Positions 34,797 to 44,249 of a DNA stretch of 64,000 nt are shown here, piece after piece (position 1 is the first letter of the stretch; each line of letters opens with the position of its first letter). The notes beneath the pieces are model-generated. The model was not told where the DNA came from. It was given only the letters and a program-made list of their open reading frames with translations, and searched no databases. The translations under genes were made by a program, and so were the position numbers. The stretch comes from Evansella sp. LMS18 (GTDB lineage Bacteria; Bacillota; Bacilli; Bacillales; Salisediminibacteriaceae), in contig NZ_CP093301.1 in NCBI RefSeq assembly GCF_024362785.1, positions 2,170,001-2,234,000 of the forward strand, written 5' to 3'.

Positions 34797-35816
34797 TCAC
34801 GTATTTTCTTTAATAAAAAACTGGTCCCTGAACCGGATCATTCTTGTGCCCCATTCAGGTTCCACAGCCGGGTATTCATTAAGCAGCTGATACTGGATGA
34901 GCAGGTAAGGGAAGTTCACACCTGCGCCAACGCTCATAATCTGGCTGCCGCAGAATCTGGGATTAACATCTGTCAGTTTGTAGGCATCACCTTTTGTGAT
35001 GAACTGCAGGTTAATAAATCCTGTGCGGATAATCTCCCGGGCAACAGCAGAAGAAATATCAATCAGCTCTTTGTTGTAAACTACTTTGCCGTCAAGGACT
35101 ATCCCGCTTGCCACACCTGATCTTTCACGGGGGACAGTTGCTATTACATCCCCCTCGTAAACATAAATATCGACACTGAATTCCTGGCCGTCCAGGTATT
35201 CCATGACCATTTCCCCGCCGGAATGCTGTAACTGGAGATAATCCTCCACTGGCACGAGGTGTTTGTTACCCTCTTCCAGGCCTTTCAGATATGTCTCTCT
35301 GTCAGTCAAAAGAGCATATCCTAGAGCGCCGTGGGCGGAAGTTTGTTTCGCTACAATGTACTTTTCATCGGTGAAATGTTCCTCGATGATTTCCTTCAGT
35401 TCTCCACTGCTCTCAAACCCGAAATATTTTGGCACATATTCCTTTAAAGATGTTTCCTCAAGAAAACGGTACGTCTCGATTTTATTGGTAAGTGCAGGTA
35501 AAATCTCGCTTTCCGGAGAAGCCACCACTGCGGAAAGTTCTTTTCGGAACTGATGGTAAATACTGATTTCCTCGTGCAATGATGGAAAAATAACATCGAC
35601 ATTTTCTTTTTCAACAATATCTTTAATAGCGTTTTTGTATGCGGATTCCTCATCCCTGGCACTTGGAACCTTATGGAAAGTATCACAAAGAGGGATGCCG
35701 CTGTTGATTTCCCGCCGGTCTACGCCAATGATATGTATATTTTCTTTGTCGGCTAAACCGCGCATAATCCCCTGGGCTGTAGGTCCGCCAATTCCTGTTA
35801 CTAAAACATTTATCAT
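34797..35816 (-). CDS. ATP-grasp ligase, CarB/PylC-like
   Basis: A 339-residue protein; the ATG at 35816 follows AGAAGGAAG and begins MINVLVTGIGGPTAQGIMRG, a Rossmann-like pre-ATP-grasp domain. The ATP-grasp part follows from about 115 (EKYIVAKQTSAHGALG, then VMEYLDGQEFSVDIYV). The metal-binding end has LTDVNPRFCGSQI in place of the more usual E-x-N-x-R, i.e. D-V-N-P-R. Such single-gene ligases join a carboxylate and an amine or thiol; the substrate cannot be told. It is monocistronic. Confidence 0.85.
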   Translation of the reverse strand: MINVLVTGIGGPTAQGIMRGLADKENIHIIGVDRREINSGIPLCDTFHKVPSARDEESAYKNAIKDIVEKENVDVIFPSLHEEISIYHQFRKELSAVVASPESEILPALTNKIETYRFLEETSLKEYVPKYFGFESSGELKEIIEEHFTDEKYIVAKQTSAHGALGYALLTDRETYLKGLEEGNKHLVPVEDYLQLQHSGGEMVMEYLDGQEFSVDIYVYEGDVIATVPRERSGVASGIVLDGKVVYNKELIDISSAVAREIIRTGFINLQFITKGDAYKLTDVNPRFCGSQIMSVGAGVNFPYLLIQYQLLNEYPAVEPEWGTRMIRFRDQFFIKENT

Positions 35817-36096
35817 CACGCATCTTCCTTCTTTTTTGTTGAAATCTGGCTTGTATGTATTAATAATAGTGTAAGGATAATTGAAAGTTAATTCAAAATT
35901 ATTAAACACAATCAAATGAATTTAAGCATTTGGATAGTCTTATTTTTCTGTTCGTCTAGTTCTTATACCTTATAGACCACAGAGTTAAACTATTATTTTC
36001 CGTAAAAACAGTTAAAACCCAGCATAAGTTTAGTAGTTTTCTAAATAGTTTTACAATAGAATAGGAATAGAAGACATAAAAGGAGGAATTTACATT

Positions 36097-37278
36097 ATGC
36101 GGGAAGTTGTTATTGCAAGCGCTGTCAGAACCCCGGTTGGCAGCTTTGGAGGGGCTTTAAGTTCTTTGTCGGCGGTGGAGCTTGGTACTGTGGCGGCAAA
36201 GGAGGCTATTAAACGTGCCGGGATTGAAGCAGAAACAGTCCAGGAAGTTTTAGTGGGAAATATTCTATCAGCAGGGCTTGGCCAGAACCTGGCAAGGCAG
36301 ATTGCGATTCACGCTGGTATACCAAATACGACGCCATCCATGACGATCAATAAGCTGTGCGGTTCCGGGCTGAGAACTGTGAGCATGGGAGCTCAGTTTA
36401 TTATGCTCGGCGATGCAGACGTTGTTTTGGCAGGGGGTTCGGAGAGTATGAGCAATGCTCCGTATGTTATGCCGAAAGCACGCTGGGGCCAGCGGATGGG
36501 CGACGGTAAAATTATTGATACGATGATTAATGATGCGCTGACCGATGCATTTGACGGTACACATATGGGGATCACAGCGGAAAATATTGCAGAACAGTGG
36601 AACCTTTCAAGGGAAGAGCAGGACGAGTTCGCCGCGAACAGCCAGCAGAAGGCGGAAAAGGCTCAGCAGGAGGGGCGTTTTGCGGATGAGATTGTTTCTG
36701 TGGAAATCCCGCAGCGAAAAGGCGATCCGGTTGTAGTTGACTCAGATGAGTATCCGAAACACGGGACAACTGCGGAGAAGCTTGGAAAACTAAGACCGGC
36801 GTTTAAGAAGGACGGTACAGTAACTGCAGGTAACGCATCCGGTATCAATGATGGTGCAGCTATGGTCGTACTCATGTCCAGGGAGAAAGCGGAAGAGCTG
36901 GGGGTAAAACCATTAGCGGTAATTAAATCGTACGGCTCCGCAGCACTTGATCCGAAAATCATGGGTTACGGTCCTGTGCCTGCAACGAAAAAAGCACTTG
37001 AGAATGCTGGTTTATCAGTGGAGGACATTGATTTAGTGGAAGCGAATGAAGCTTTCGCAGCCCAGTCATTAGCTGTTGTGAAGGATTTAGGATTCGACCC
37101 TGAGAAGGTGAACGTAAACGGAGGGGCGATAGCACTCGGCCACCCGGTAGGAGCTTCAGGTACGAGGATTCTTGTAACTCTCCTTCATGAAATGATCAAG
37201 CGTGAAGCGAAAACAGGCCTTGCGACACTTTGCATCGGCGGAGGCCAGGGTACCTCGCTGATTGTAGAAAGGGAATAG
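36097..37278 (+). CDS. Acetyl-CoA C-acetyltransferase (thiolase)
   Basis: A 393-residue thiolase with AAAGGAGG before the ATG. The active-site Cys is Cys88 in NKLCGSGL; the histidine in [12 protein letters not shown] (about 350) and the second Cys in [10 protein letters not shown] (about 378) complete the triad. The length and sequence match biosynthetic-type enzymes (ThlA, MmgA) that condense two acetyl-CoA into acetoacetyl-CoA or reverse it. No other fatty-acid or polyhydroxybutyrate gene is adjacent, so direction is not settled. Confidence 0.93.
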   Translation: MREVVIASAVRTPVGSFGGALSSLSAVELGTVAAKEAIKRAGIEAETVQEVLVGNILSAGLGQNLARQIAIHAGIPNTTPSMTINKLCGSGLRTVSMGAQFIMLGDADVVLAGGSESMSNAPYVMPKARWGQRMGDGKIIDTMINDALTDAFDGTHMGITAENIAEQWNLSREEQDEFAANSQQKAEKAQQEGRFADEIVSVEIPQRKGDPVVVDSDEYPKHGTTAEKLGKLRPAFKKDGTVTAGNASGINDGAAMVVLMSREKAEELGVKPLAVIKSYGSAALDPKIMGYGPVPATKKALENAGLSVEDIDLVEANEAFAAQSLAVVKDLGFDPEKVNVNGGAIALGHPVGASGTRILVTLLHEMIKREAKTGLATLCIGGGQGTSLIVERE

Positions 37279-37331
37279 ATTATTCCTGGGCGGGGGTGCG
37301 GACTTCCAGGACAGCCTTGGCAGATAAAATA

Positions 37332-37386
37332 AGGAGGAGTACAGGTGGCCCGTCCAGGTGAGGGCCGGTGTACTCCTCTTTTTATT
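37332..37386 (+). terminator. Terminator between thiolase and DUF421 gene
   Basis: GGAGGAGTACA and TGTACTCCTC form a long stem around a GC-rich loop (which itself pairs GGCCC/GGGCC), followed by TTTTTATTTTG. It reaches into the last codons of the convergent gene. Confidence 0.85.
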
Positions 37387-38089
37387 TTGTAAAAAACGCC
37401 CCTTCACTTTCTTTTTCATCGTATGTCTGGAAATAGAAACCGTTCAGCTTGTTCCATTCTGCAAAATAAAGATTATCCAGCATATGGCCTTCTTTTTCAA
37501 TCTCACTAAGCAGCCAGTCTTTCGTTTTTCCAATATGGTCAAGATTCCGGTAGTTAATATCTCTTTCTTCCACCAGTAAATAAGTTGGCTCGTTGTCCGG
37601 ATAGTTAACGAGAATGTCTTCTTTTATGACCGGCTCTTTACCGGCATACCTCATTACACTCAGCATTCCGCTCGTTTCAAGGACGGCATGTTTTACTTCT
37701 TTGACCGAAAAAACACCCTGCTCCCGAAGCAAGGTCCGGAGCTGGCCCATTTCCAGTTTGCTTTTTTCAAGAGCTTTAACATTTACTTTTCCGTCATGGA
37801 CGAGGACGGAATTGGCACCTTTTATAATCGTCCTGAACCGGTCGAATCTCTGGGCGGACGTTTCCACAATCCAGATGAAGCCTCCCCATACAAAGAAAGC
37901 AAACAGCATATGATGGAAGCGGATGTGAGGCTCATAGATTGCCTGCTGGACAATCCCGCCGAGCACGAGAATATAGACAAAATCAAGCGTCGTCACCTGG
38001 GACAACTGTTTTTTGCCAAGGAAACGGGTGATGACCACAACCCCAAGCAACCCGACGAACATACCTTTCAGGATAGATAAATATAACAT
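37382..38089 (-). CDS. DUF421 membrane protein, YetF/YkjA type
   Basis: A 235-residue protein with GGAAAGGAG before the ATG. Three membrane segments (about 5-22, 38-55, 62-78) are followed by the DUF421 (PF04239) cytoplasmic part, with VLVHDGKVNVKALEKSKLEMGQLRTLLREQGVFSV (opening near 97). YetF-type proteins are present in several copies in Bacillus and have been linked to spore and membrane functions, without a defined reaction. Divergent to a MarR gene with a repeat array between. Confidence 0.88.
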   Translation of the reverse strand: MLYLSILKGMFVGLLGVVVITRFLGKKQLSQVTTLDFVYILVLGGIVQQAIYEPHIRFHHMLFAFFVWGGFIWIVETSAQRFDRFRTIIKGANSVLVHDGKVNVKALEKSKLEMGQLRTLLREQGVFSVKEVKHAVLETSGMLSVMRYAGKEPVIKEDILVNYPDNEPTYLLVEERDINYRNLDHIGKTKDWLLSEIEKEGHMLDNLYFAEWNKLNGFYFQTYDEKESEGAFFTK

Positions 38090-38323
38090 GATATATCTCC
38101 TTTCCTGGCTGCTTGCCTAATATATTCCCCGCTTTAGTTTTTAAAAACAAAGATGGCTGGCCGGGCATTTTGGCGGTAAAAGAGGTTTACAAAAGGGAAG
38201 TTAGCCACGATTGTCCCGATCCAGTTTCCCAGTATATAGTGCCCCTTTGGGTAGCCGATGTTTGGTAAATATGGTGTCTGGTAAAAATAAGGAGAGGAAT
38301 TATTGAGGTGAACGGCGGTTTTA

Positions 38324-38540
38324 TTATTGAAAACAGCGATTCTATCCTCGAAGTGAAGCCTAATTCTCGAAATCCGTGTTCTGATTCTCGAAAACGATGG
38401 TCTATTTCTCGAAATCAGGTATCCAATTCTCGAAGTGAAGTTCAAATCTCGAAATCAGTGCTCCTATTCTCGAAACCAGGGGTCTAATTCTCGAAATAAG
38501 TCATTCAATTCTCGAAGTGATCCCAAATTATCAAACAGAG
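38324..38540. repeat. 21-bp phased array, ATTCTCGAA type (9 clear cores)
   Basis: CTCGAA recurs nine times from 38347 on, usually as ATTCTCGAA. Steps are 21 bases, but 19 whenever the core is followed by GTGA. Two eroded cores (ATTGAA, ATCAAA) continue the same phase on both sides. The array lies in the divergent space between the DUF421 and MarR genes, so it could also touch their promoters. Confidence 0.88.
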
Positions 38541-38644
38541 CTTAGAACCTCTGGCCAAGGTCCAGATTTTCCATGCAAATAAGGCTTGGTTATATGGTAT
38601 ATTTAACATGGAAAATAAACTTTTACCTAGAACAGGAGAAAACG

Positions 38645-39094
38645 ATGGATTACCGGAAATATGTGCTTGCAGAGTCAGTAGGCTACCGGATTACTGCAAC
38701 TGCCAGGCTGGTGATAAACCGGCTGAATAATAATTTTAAGGCGAGGAACTACCCAGTTACTCATGAACAGTGGGCGATTATGATCCGCTTATGGGAAGAA
38801 GACGGCCTTACCCAGAACAAGCTGTCGGAACTGACAGGGAAAGATCAGCCAAGTGTTTCGCGCCTCCTTAACAATATGGAAAAAAACGACCTGGTTACAC
38901 GAATGCCACATCCGGTTGATAAACGGACAAAACTAATTTTTTTAACGGCAACGGGAAAGAAAATGCAGGTAGGGCTAATTGAACAGGCCCAGAAAACAAT
39001 TGAAGATATCTCGGAAAATATTCCAGAGGATGATATGAAAACTTTCCTTTCTGTTTTAGACCAGATTGATGAAAACTTAAGCAAAGAAAAATAA
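38645..39094 (+). CDS. MarR-family transcriptional regulator
   Basis: A 149-residue regulator whose ATG follows ACAGGAG; an upstream ATG at 38573 lacks a ribosome site. The winged helix lies at about 45-100, with LTQNKLSELTGKDQPSVSRLLNNMEKN as helix-turn-helix and RMPHPVDKRTKLIFLTATGK as the wing. No Cys is in the usual redox position, so a ligand is more likely than oxidation. Its target is unknown; the next plus-strand operon is the Fur-controlled transporter, which is separated by a terminator. Confidence 0.88.
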   Translation: MDYRKYVLAESVGYRITATARLVINRLNNNFKARNYPVTHEQWAIMIRLWEEDGLTQNKLSELTGKDQPSVSRLLNNMEKNDLVTRMPHPVDKRTKLIFLTATGKKMQVGLIEQAQKTIEDISENIPEDDMKTFLSVLDQIDENLSKEK

Positions 39095-39105
39095 AGATAC
39101 ATGAC

Positions 39106-39142
39106 AGTGCTCAGCTTACAGAGAAGCAGAGTGCTTTTTTTT
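39106..39142 (+). terminator. Probable terminator after MarR gene
   Basis: AGTGCTCAGCTT and AAGCAGAGTGCT pair with two G-T pairs and one mismatch, loop ACAGAG, then eight T. Confidence 0.7.
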
Positions 39143-39279
39143 GCATTCATTAAGGTTGTCCAGACAATGATAATACTTTTCAATTAAAATAAAATTCCAG
39201 AACCCTTTTAACAAAAGGCTAAATTGTAAAACTTTTTAAATAAAATAGTTGTTTAAACAAATAAATTTAAAAAACTCCA

Positions 39280-39357
39280 TTGACAATGATTCTCAATGAC
39301 GGCTATAATACGAATTAGTTAGTAACGAGAATCGTTCTCAATTAGAATCATTCTAAT
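39280..39357 (+). promoter_or_regulatory. Fur-controlled promoter of the siderophore operon
   Basis: TTGACA (39280-39285), 18 bases, TATAAT (39304-39309) form a strong sigma-A promoter. A Fur-box-like 7-1-7 repeat TGACAATGATTCTCA (39281-39295) overlaps the -35 element and spacer. A second cluster, GAGAATCGTTCTCAATTAG and AGAATCATTCT (39327-39357), follows the start point. Iron-loaded Fur bound here would block transcription. Confidence 0.85.
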
Positions 39358-39412
39358 CTGGTAAGTTACTAATCTGTCTTACACAACTTGGTTTTCAAAG
39401 GACGTTATTGAC

Positions 39413-40363
39413 ATGAGATTATGGTATTTAGTCGCCGCACTAATAATAATGTCGTTCATTTCTCTGTTTCTCGGTGTACATAATATTTCGCCGCTGGACA
39501 TTTTTCAGTTAACAGAGGAACAGAGGGAGATTCTGCTTGTAAGCAGGGTGCCCAGGCTGATCAGCATTATCATAGCCGGGATGGGGATGAGTATTTGCGG
39601 ACTCATCATGCAGCAGCTTACGAGAAATAAATTTGTATCTCCAACGACAGCGGGGACAATGGATTCTGCAAGGCTGGGTGTGTTAGTTTCCTTAATGCTT
39701 TTCGCATCGGCAAGCCCCTTTGTGAAAGCGCTGGTCGCTTTTGCCTTTGCTCTCGCAGGGACGCTCATCTTTATGAAAATACTTGATAAAGTAAGGTACA
39801 AGGATGCGATATTCATTCCCCTTGTTGGACTCATGTTCGGGAATATCATCGGGTCAATCACAACGTTTTTCGCACTCCGCGAGGACCTTGTACAAAATAT
39901 GTCATCGTGGCTGCAAGGCAATTTCTCCCTGATTATCAGCGGGAGATATGAGCTTTTATATATAAGCATTCCAGTTTTAGTCATCGTTTATATGTATGCC
40001 AACAAGTTTACGGTTGCCGGAATGGGCGAGGAATTCGCCACGAACCTCGGGCTCAACCATAAGCGGATTGTCCATCTTGGGCTTATCCTTGTGGCGCTTG
40101 TAACATCGGTGGTTATCCTCACCGTCGGGATCATCCCGTTTCTCGGTCTGATTATCCCGAACATCGTCTCCATCTACAGGGGAGACAACTTAAGAAACAG
40201 CATTCCTCACACAGCATTGCTTGGAGCAGTATTCGTTCTGTTCTGCGACATTCTCGGCCGGGTGATAATTTACCCGTACGAGATACCGATTGGAATGACT
40301 GTCGGAGTGCTTGGAAGCGGTATCTTCCTCTACTTGCTGCTGAGGAGGAAAGCTTATGAGTAA
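39413..40363 (+). CDS. yclN: Iron-siderophore ABC permease, YclN/FatD type
   Basis: A 316-residue FecCD-type permease with nine or ten membrane segments. The stretches RLISIIIAGMGMSICGLIMQ, NKFVSPTTAGTMDSARLG and FCDILGR are the same as in B. subtilis YclN. AAAGGA precedes the ATG. With YclO, YclP and YclQ it forms the importer which in B. subtilis takes up petrobactin and its precursors. The end overlaps the next gene by eight bases. Confidence 0.94.
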   Translation: MRLWYLVAALIIMSFISLFLGVHNISPLDIFQLTEEQREILLVSRVPRLISIIIAGMGMSICGLIMQQLTRNKFVSPTTAGTMDSARLGVLVSLMLFASASPFVKALVAFAFALAGTLIFMKILDKVRYKDAIFIPLVGLMFGNIIGSITTFFALREDLVQNMSSWLQGNFSLIISGRYELLYISIPVLVIVYMYANKFTVAGMGEEFATNLGLNHKRIVHLGLILVALVTSVVILTVGIIPFLGLIIPNIVSIYRGDNLRNSIPHTALLGAVFVLFCDILGRVIIYPYEIPIGMTVGVLGSGIFLYLLLRRKAYE

Positions 40364-41303
40364 CCGGATAAAAATCAGTCTGCTAGCTGTAGTTGCTGTC
40401 GCGTTAATAGCAATTTTCATGTTCACTAACCTCGGGACGAACTTAAGCTATATTTTACCGAGGCGGGGGATGATCATCCTTGCAATTGTGCTGACTGGCG
40501 CAACGATTGCATTTTCAACAATTATCTTCCAGACGATTACGAACAACCGGATTTTAACACCGAGCATTCTCGGGCTGGATTCGCTTTACCTGCTGATCCA
40601 GACAGTAATTATTTTCAGTTTTGGATCCACGAGCTTAACGGCCGCGGATAAAAATATAAACTTTTTCCTTTCCGTAGGGATCATGGTGCTATTTGCAGGT
40701 GTGTTCTTTAAGCTCCTGTTCCGGGGGCAGGGGGCACGGAATATATATTTCCTTCTCCTTGTAGGGATTATTCTCGGAACGTTTTTCGGTAGCTTGTCCA
40801 CCTTTATGCAGGTACTCATCGACCCGAATGAATTTATGATCATTCAGGACAGGATGTTTGCAAGCTTCAATAATGTGAACACAGACATCCTGATGGTAGC
40901 CATCGTCATGATCGTCCTGGTAATCATCTATTTTTTAAGATTTGTAAAGTATCTCGATGTATTGTCACTCGGGAAGGAACAAGCGGTTAACCTTGGGGTG
41001 GATTACGATAATGTAGTCAAAAGGCTCCTTGTCATCATCGCGATTCTTGTTTCCATCTCAACAGCTTTGGTAGGCCCGATTACATTCCTGGGGCTTCTCG
41101 TAGCGAACGTCACATACGAATTTTTAAAAACATATAAGCACAGCCAGTTAATCTGGGGTTCAATATTAATCAGCATTATCGCGCTTGTGGGCGGACAGCT
41201 CATCGTGGACAGAGTGTTTACTTTCTCCACGACGCTCAGTGTCATCATCAACTTTGTCGGCGGCGTGTACTTCATCTATCTGTTATTAAGGGGGAAAAGA
41301 TAA
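40356..41303 (+). CDS. yclO: Iron-siderophore ABC permease, YclO/FatC type
   Basis: A 315-residue permease, the second half of the channel. It has nine or ten membrane segments and the FecCD elements ITNNRILTPSILGLDSLYLL and GPITFLGLLVANVTYEFL. The start lies inside yclN and the stop overlaps the yclP ATG (TAATG), so the three genes are translationally coupled. Confidence 0.94.
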   Translation: MSNRIKISLLAVVAVALIAIFMFTNLGTNLSYILPRRGMIILAIVLTGATIAFSTIIFQTITNNRILTPSILGLDSLYLLIQTVIIFSFGSTSLTAADKNINFFLSVGIMVLFAGVFFKLLFRGQGARNIYFLLLVGIILGTFFGSLSTFMQVLIDPNEFMIIQDRMFASFNNVNTDILMVAIVMIVLVIIYFLRFVKYLDVLSLGKEQAVNLGVDYDNVVKRLLVIIAILVSISTALVGPITFLGLLVANVTYEFLKTYKHSQLIWGSILISIIALVGGQLIVDRVFTFSTTLSVIINFVGGVYFIYLLLRGKR

Positions 41304-42058
41304 TGGTCGAAGTAACTGGATTATCAAAAGTGTATGGATCTAAAGCAGTGGTGGAAGACGTTTCACTGAACATTGAAAAAGGAAAGATTACTTCTTTCAT
41401 CGGACCTAACGGGGCTGGTAAAAGTACGCTCCTGTCCATGATCAGCAGACTGATTGCACAGGACACTGGTGAAATCCTTATCGACGGACAGGATATTACC
41501 AAATCAAAGAACAATGAGCTTGCAAAGAAAATCTCTATCCTGAAGCAGGCAAATGATATCAGCGTACGTTTGACAGTGAAAGAGCTTGTTTCTTTCGGCC
41601 GTTTCCCATATTCACAAGGAAGGCTTAACAAGGAAGATAAGCGCCACATCGAGGAAGCGATCAACTATATGGAACTGAAGGAAATGGAAAACAAGTATCT
41701 GGACCAGCTCAGTGGCGGACAGAAGCAGCGCGCGTTTATCGCCATGGTTCTCGCTCAGGATACGGAATACATTCTCCTTGATGAGCCTTTGAACAACCTG
41801 GACATGAAACATTCCGTGCAGATTATGAAAGTGCTTCGCCGTCTTGTTGATGAGCTTGGAAAAACAATTGTCATTGTTATTCACGATATCAACTTTGCAT
41901 CATGTTATTCCGACAATATCGTAGCTTTGAAGGAGGGCAGGGTAGTGAAAAAAGGGCCGGCATGCGAGATCATCCACAGCCCTGTTCTGAAAGAAATATA
42001 CGATATGGATATTGATATTAAGTGCATCAATGATAAAAATATATGTATTTATTTTTAA
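41303..42058 (+). CDS. yclP: Iron-siderophore ABC ATPase, YclP type
   Basis: A 251-residue ATPase. Walker A is GPNGAGKST (about 33-41), signature is QLSGGQKQRAFIAM, Walker B is YILLDEPLNNLD and the switch His is in VIHDINFA. It is of the FepC/FhuC size and powers the YclNO permease. A stable hairpin follows before the binding-protein gene. Confidence 0.95.
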   Translation: MVEVTGLSKVYGSKAVVEDVSLNIEKGKITSFIGPNGAGKSTLLSMISRLIAQDTGEILIDGQDITKSKNNELAKKISILKQANDISVRLTVKELVSFGRFPYSQGRLNKEDKRHIEEAINYMELKEMENKYLDQLSGGQKQRAFIAMVLAQDTEYILLDEPLNNLDMKHSVQIMKVLRRLVDELGKTIVIVIHDINFASCYSDNIVALKEGRVVKKGPACEIIHSPVLKEIYDMDIDIKCINDKNICIYF

Positions 42059-42071
42059 CGGAAGTGGTCAC

Positions 42072-42100
42072 CTTGCCTGAGGCGAGACTCCTCAGGCAAG
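42072..42100 (+). promoter_or_regulatory. Intercistronic hairpin between yclP and yclQ
   Basis: CTTGCCTGAGG-CGAGACT-CCTCAGGCAAG is a perfect 11-bp stem. It is not followed by a T-run, so it may stop 3' exonucleases or weaken read-through rather than terminate. The 180-bp gap may also hold a separate promoter for yclQ, giving more binding protein than permease. Confidence 0.65.
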
Positions 42101-42237
42101 TATTATACAAACTGGCAAGGTGAAGAAGGGCAGGAGTTTTCATAGTTTGCGATATTTACCCGGGAGCGCAAATCTGAATCCTTGTGCCTGATGAGCTGGA
42201 GCCGGCACAATTCTAAAAAACAGGAGTGAATTTTACC

Positions 42238-43269
42238 ATGAAGAAATTTATTCTGATCATAGCGGCATTAGTTTTAATGGCTGCATTAGCAGCATGCGGC
42301 GCAGCAGACAGCGCTTCAGAAAACAACGGTGCTGACGGAGCTGCAAACGCAGCAGAAGAAAATAACAATGAAGCAAATGAGGCAAATGAAGAAAACGAAG
42401 CTAACAACAATGCGGAAGTTGTGGAAGAAGAAGCAGGCGAGCTTGTTATCGAGCATGAGTTAGGCGAAACAACTGTAGCGAAAAACCCTGAATCAGTAGT
42501 AGTATTTGATTTTGGTATCCTTGATTCTTTAGACAAAATGGGCGTTGAAGTAGCAGGTGTTCCACAGGCGAACCTTCCATCTTACCTGGAAGCATACGGC
42601 GATTCTGCTTACGAGAACACTGGAAGCCTGAAAGAGCCGGACTTTGAAAAAATTAGCGAACTTCACCCTGACTTAATCATCATTTCCGGCAGACAGATGG
42701 AACTATATGACGAGTTTTCAAAAATCGGACCAACAGTATTTGTACAAATCGATAACTCTAACTATATGGAATCATTCTCAGACAACATGAGGCTCCTTGG
42801 CGATATTTTCGGACAGGAAGAGTTCATTGAAACTGAGCTTGCACAGCTTGAAGAACAAGTTACAGCACTTGAGGAAAAAACAGGAGACGTTGAAAACGCA
42901 CTGATTATCCTTGCTAACGACGGCAACATCAGCGCATACGGACCAGGTTCCCGTTTCGGCATTATCCATGATGAATTCGCAATCACACCTGTTGACGAAG
43001 GTATTGAAGTATCTACCCACGGACAAAACGTATCTTTTGAATATATAGCTGATATGGATCCTGAGTACTTGTTTGTTATTGACCGAGGCGCAGCAGTAGG
43101 CGGCGAATCATCCGCACAACAGGTCATCGAAAACGACCTGACAGCAGGCACAAGAGCATTCCAGAACGACAATGTTGTTTACCTGCACTCTGATTACTGG
43201 TATCTTTCCGGCGGAGGCCTGATCTCTGTATCTGAAATGGTGAAATCAATCGAAGAAGCAATCCAGTAA
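42238..43269 (+). CDS. yclQ: Siderophore-binding lipoprotein, YclQ type
   Basis: A 343-residue class III substrate-binding protein. The ATG at 42238 follows AGGAGTG; a GTG at 42226 lies in the ribosome site itself. Signal peptide with lipobox ALAACG gives a lipidated Cys near 20. A very Glu/Asn-rich linker of about 40 residues precedes the first lobe (VIEHELGETTVAKNPESVVV). It contains the motif ISELHPDLIIISGRQ and the connecting helix. Arg/Lys residues for binding carboxylate-type siderophores cannot be assigned here. The codon use is strongly biased, which fits high expression. Confidence 0.92.
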   Translation: MKKFILIIAALVLMAALAACGAADSASENNGADGAANAAEENNNEANEANEENEANNNAEVVEEEAGELVIEHELGETTVAKNPESVVVFDFGILDSLDKMGVEVAGVPQANLPSYLEAYGDSAYENTGSLKEPDFEKISELHPDLIIISGRQMELYDEFSKIGPTVFVQIDNSNYMESFSDNMRLLGDIFGQEEFIETELAQLEEQVTALEEKTGDVENALIILANDGNISAYGPGSRFGIIHDEFAITPVDEGIEVSTHGQNVSFEYIADMDPEYLFVIDRGAAVGGESSAQQVIENDLTAGTRAFQNDNVVYLHSDYWYLSGGGLISVSEMVKSIEEAIQ

Positions 43270-43354
43270 CTTTTAAAAAAAATTTTGAGTGAGAATAGTA
43301 ATCATTATCACCATATTTGAGGCTTAGTTTTTTCAGACGCTAAGTATATACAGG

Positions 43355-43387
43355 AAGACAGCCGTACCCCCTGCGGCTGTCTTTTTT
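43355..43387 (+). terminator. Terminator of the siderophore operon
   Basis: AAGACAGCCG and CGGCTGTCTT form a perfect 10-bp stem around a 9-base loop, followed by TTTT. Confidence 0.9.
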
Positions 43388-43434
43388 CAAAGGATGTAGC
43401 TGTTTTTCTAGCGGTGGAGGATTGCGCGGAACTT

Positions 43435-44100
43435 AGCAGTCAGGAATTGAGAATCAAAAATAATCGGAAACTCAGGTCATGCAAGAAGCTCTTGCGTTAC
43501 TTGAGAATCGAAAATCGGAAACTCAGGTCATGCAAGAAGCCCTTGCGTTACTTGAGAATCGAAAATGGGAAACTCAGGTCATGCAAGAAGCGCTTGCGTT
43601 ACTTGAAAATTGAAAATCACAAACTCAGGTCACGCAAGAAGCGCTTGCGTTACTTGAAAACCGAAAATCGGAAACTCAGGTCATGCAAGAAGCCCTTGCG
43701 TTACTTGAAAATTGGAAATTGGAAACTCAGGTCATGCAAGAAGCCCTTGCGTTACTTGAGAATCAAAAATCGGAAACTCAAGTGATGCAAGAAGCGCTTG
43801 CGTTACTTGAAAACCGAAAATCGGAAACTCAAGTGATGCAAGAAGCTCTTGCGTTACTTGAGAATCGAAAATTACAAACTCAGGTCATGCAAGAAGCGCT
43901 TGCGTTACTTGAGAATCAAAAATCGGAAACTCAAGTGATGCAAGAAGCGCTTGCGTTACTTGAGAATCGAAAATCAGAAACTCAGGTCATGCAAGAAGCT
44001 CTTGCGTTACTTGAGAATCAAATATCGGAAACTCAGGTGATGCAAGAAGCCCTTGCGTTACTTGAAAACCGAAAATCGGAAACTCAGGGCATGCAAGTTA
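43435..44100. repeat. 51-bp tandem hairpin array B (12 units plus partial)
   Basis: The core GCAAGAAGCnCTTGCGTTAC starts at 43481 and then every 51 bases without a single slip to 44042, with a partial unit at 44093. Each unit forms a hairpin with GCAAG/CTTGC inside. Outer arms are CTCAAGT or CTCAGGT against ACTTGAG, so the one change keeps pairing as G-T. The core shares ATGCAAGA-GCTCTTGCG and TTGAGAA with array A. Frames are open because 51 is a multiple of three (repeat MQEALALLENRKSETQV), but there is no ribosome site and a second frame is just as open. Between the yclQ terminator and hmoA. Confidence 0.93.
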
Positions 44101-44249
44101 TTATGCCGAAATGCGTTATGGAGCAAACCCCCATAGTTATCACGCCGAGTTGGAGCACAATCACGCGAAACAAAGTAGTTATCGCGCGTAACCTAATTAA
44201 CCTACCACGCAAAAACCTGATTACATAACAAAAAGGGAGCTGATGAGAG

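Noticed and set aside
37688-38080. 130-residue protein opposite the DUF421 gene
   Set aside because: Antisense to a well supported gene, with no ribosome site.
43683-44228. Gene for a 17-residue repeat protein (MQEALALLENRKSETQV)
   Set aside because: The frame is open only because the DNA unit is 51 bp. A second frame is equally open, no ribosome site precedes it, and the related array A has a 52-bp unit that cannot be translated through.
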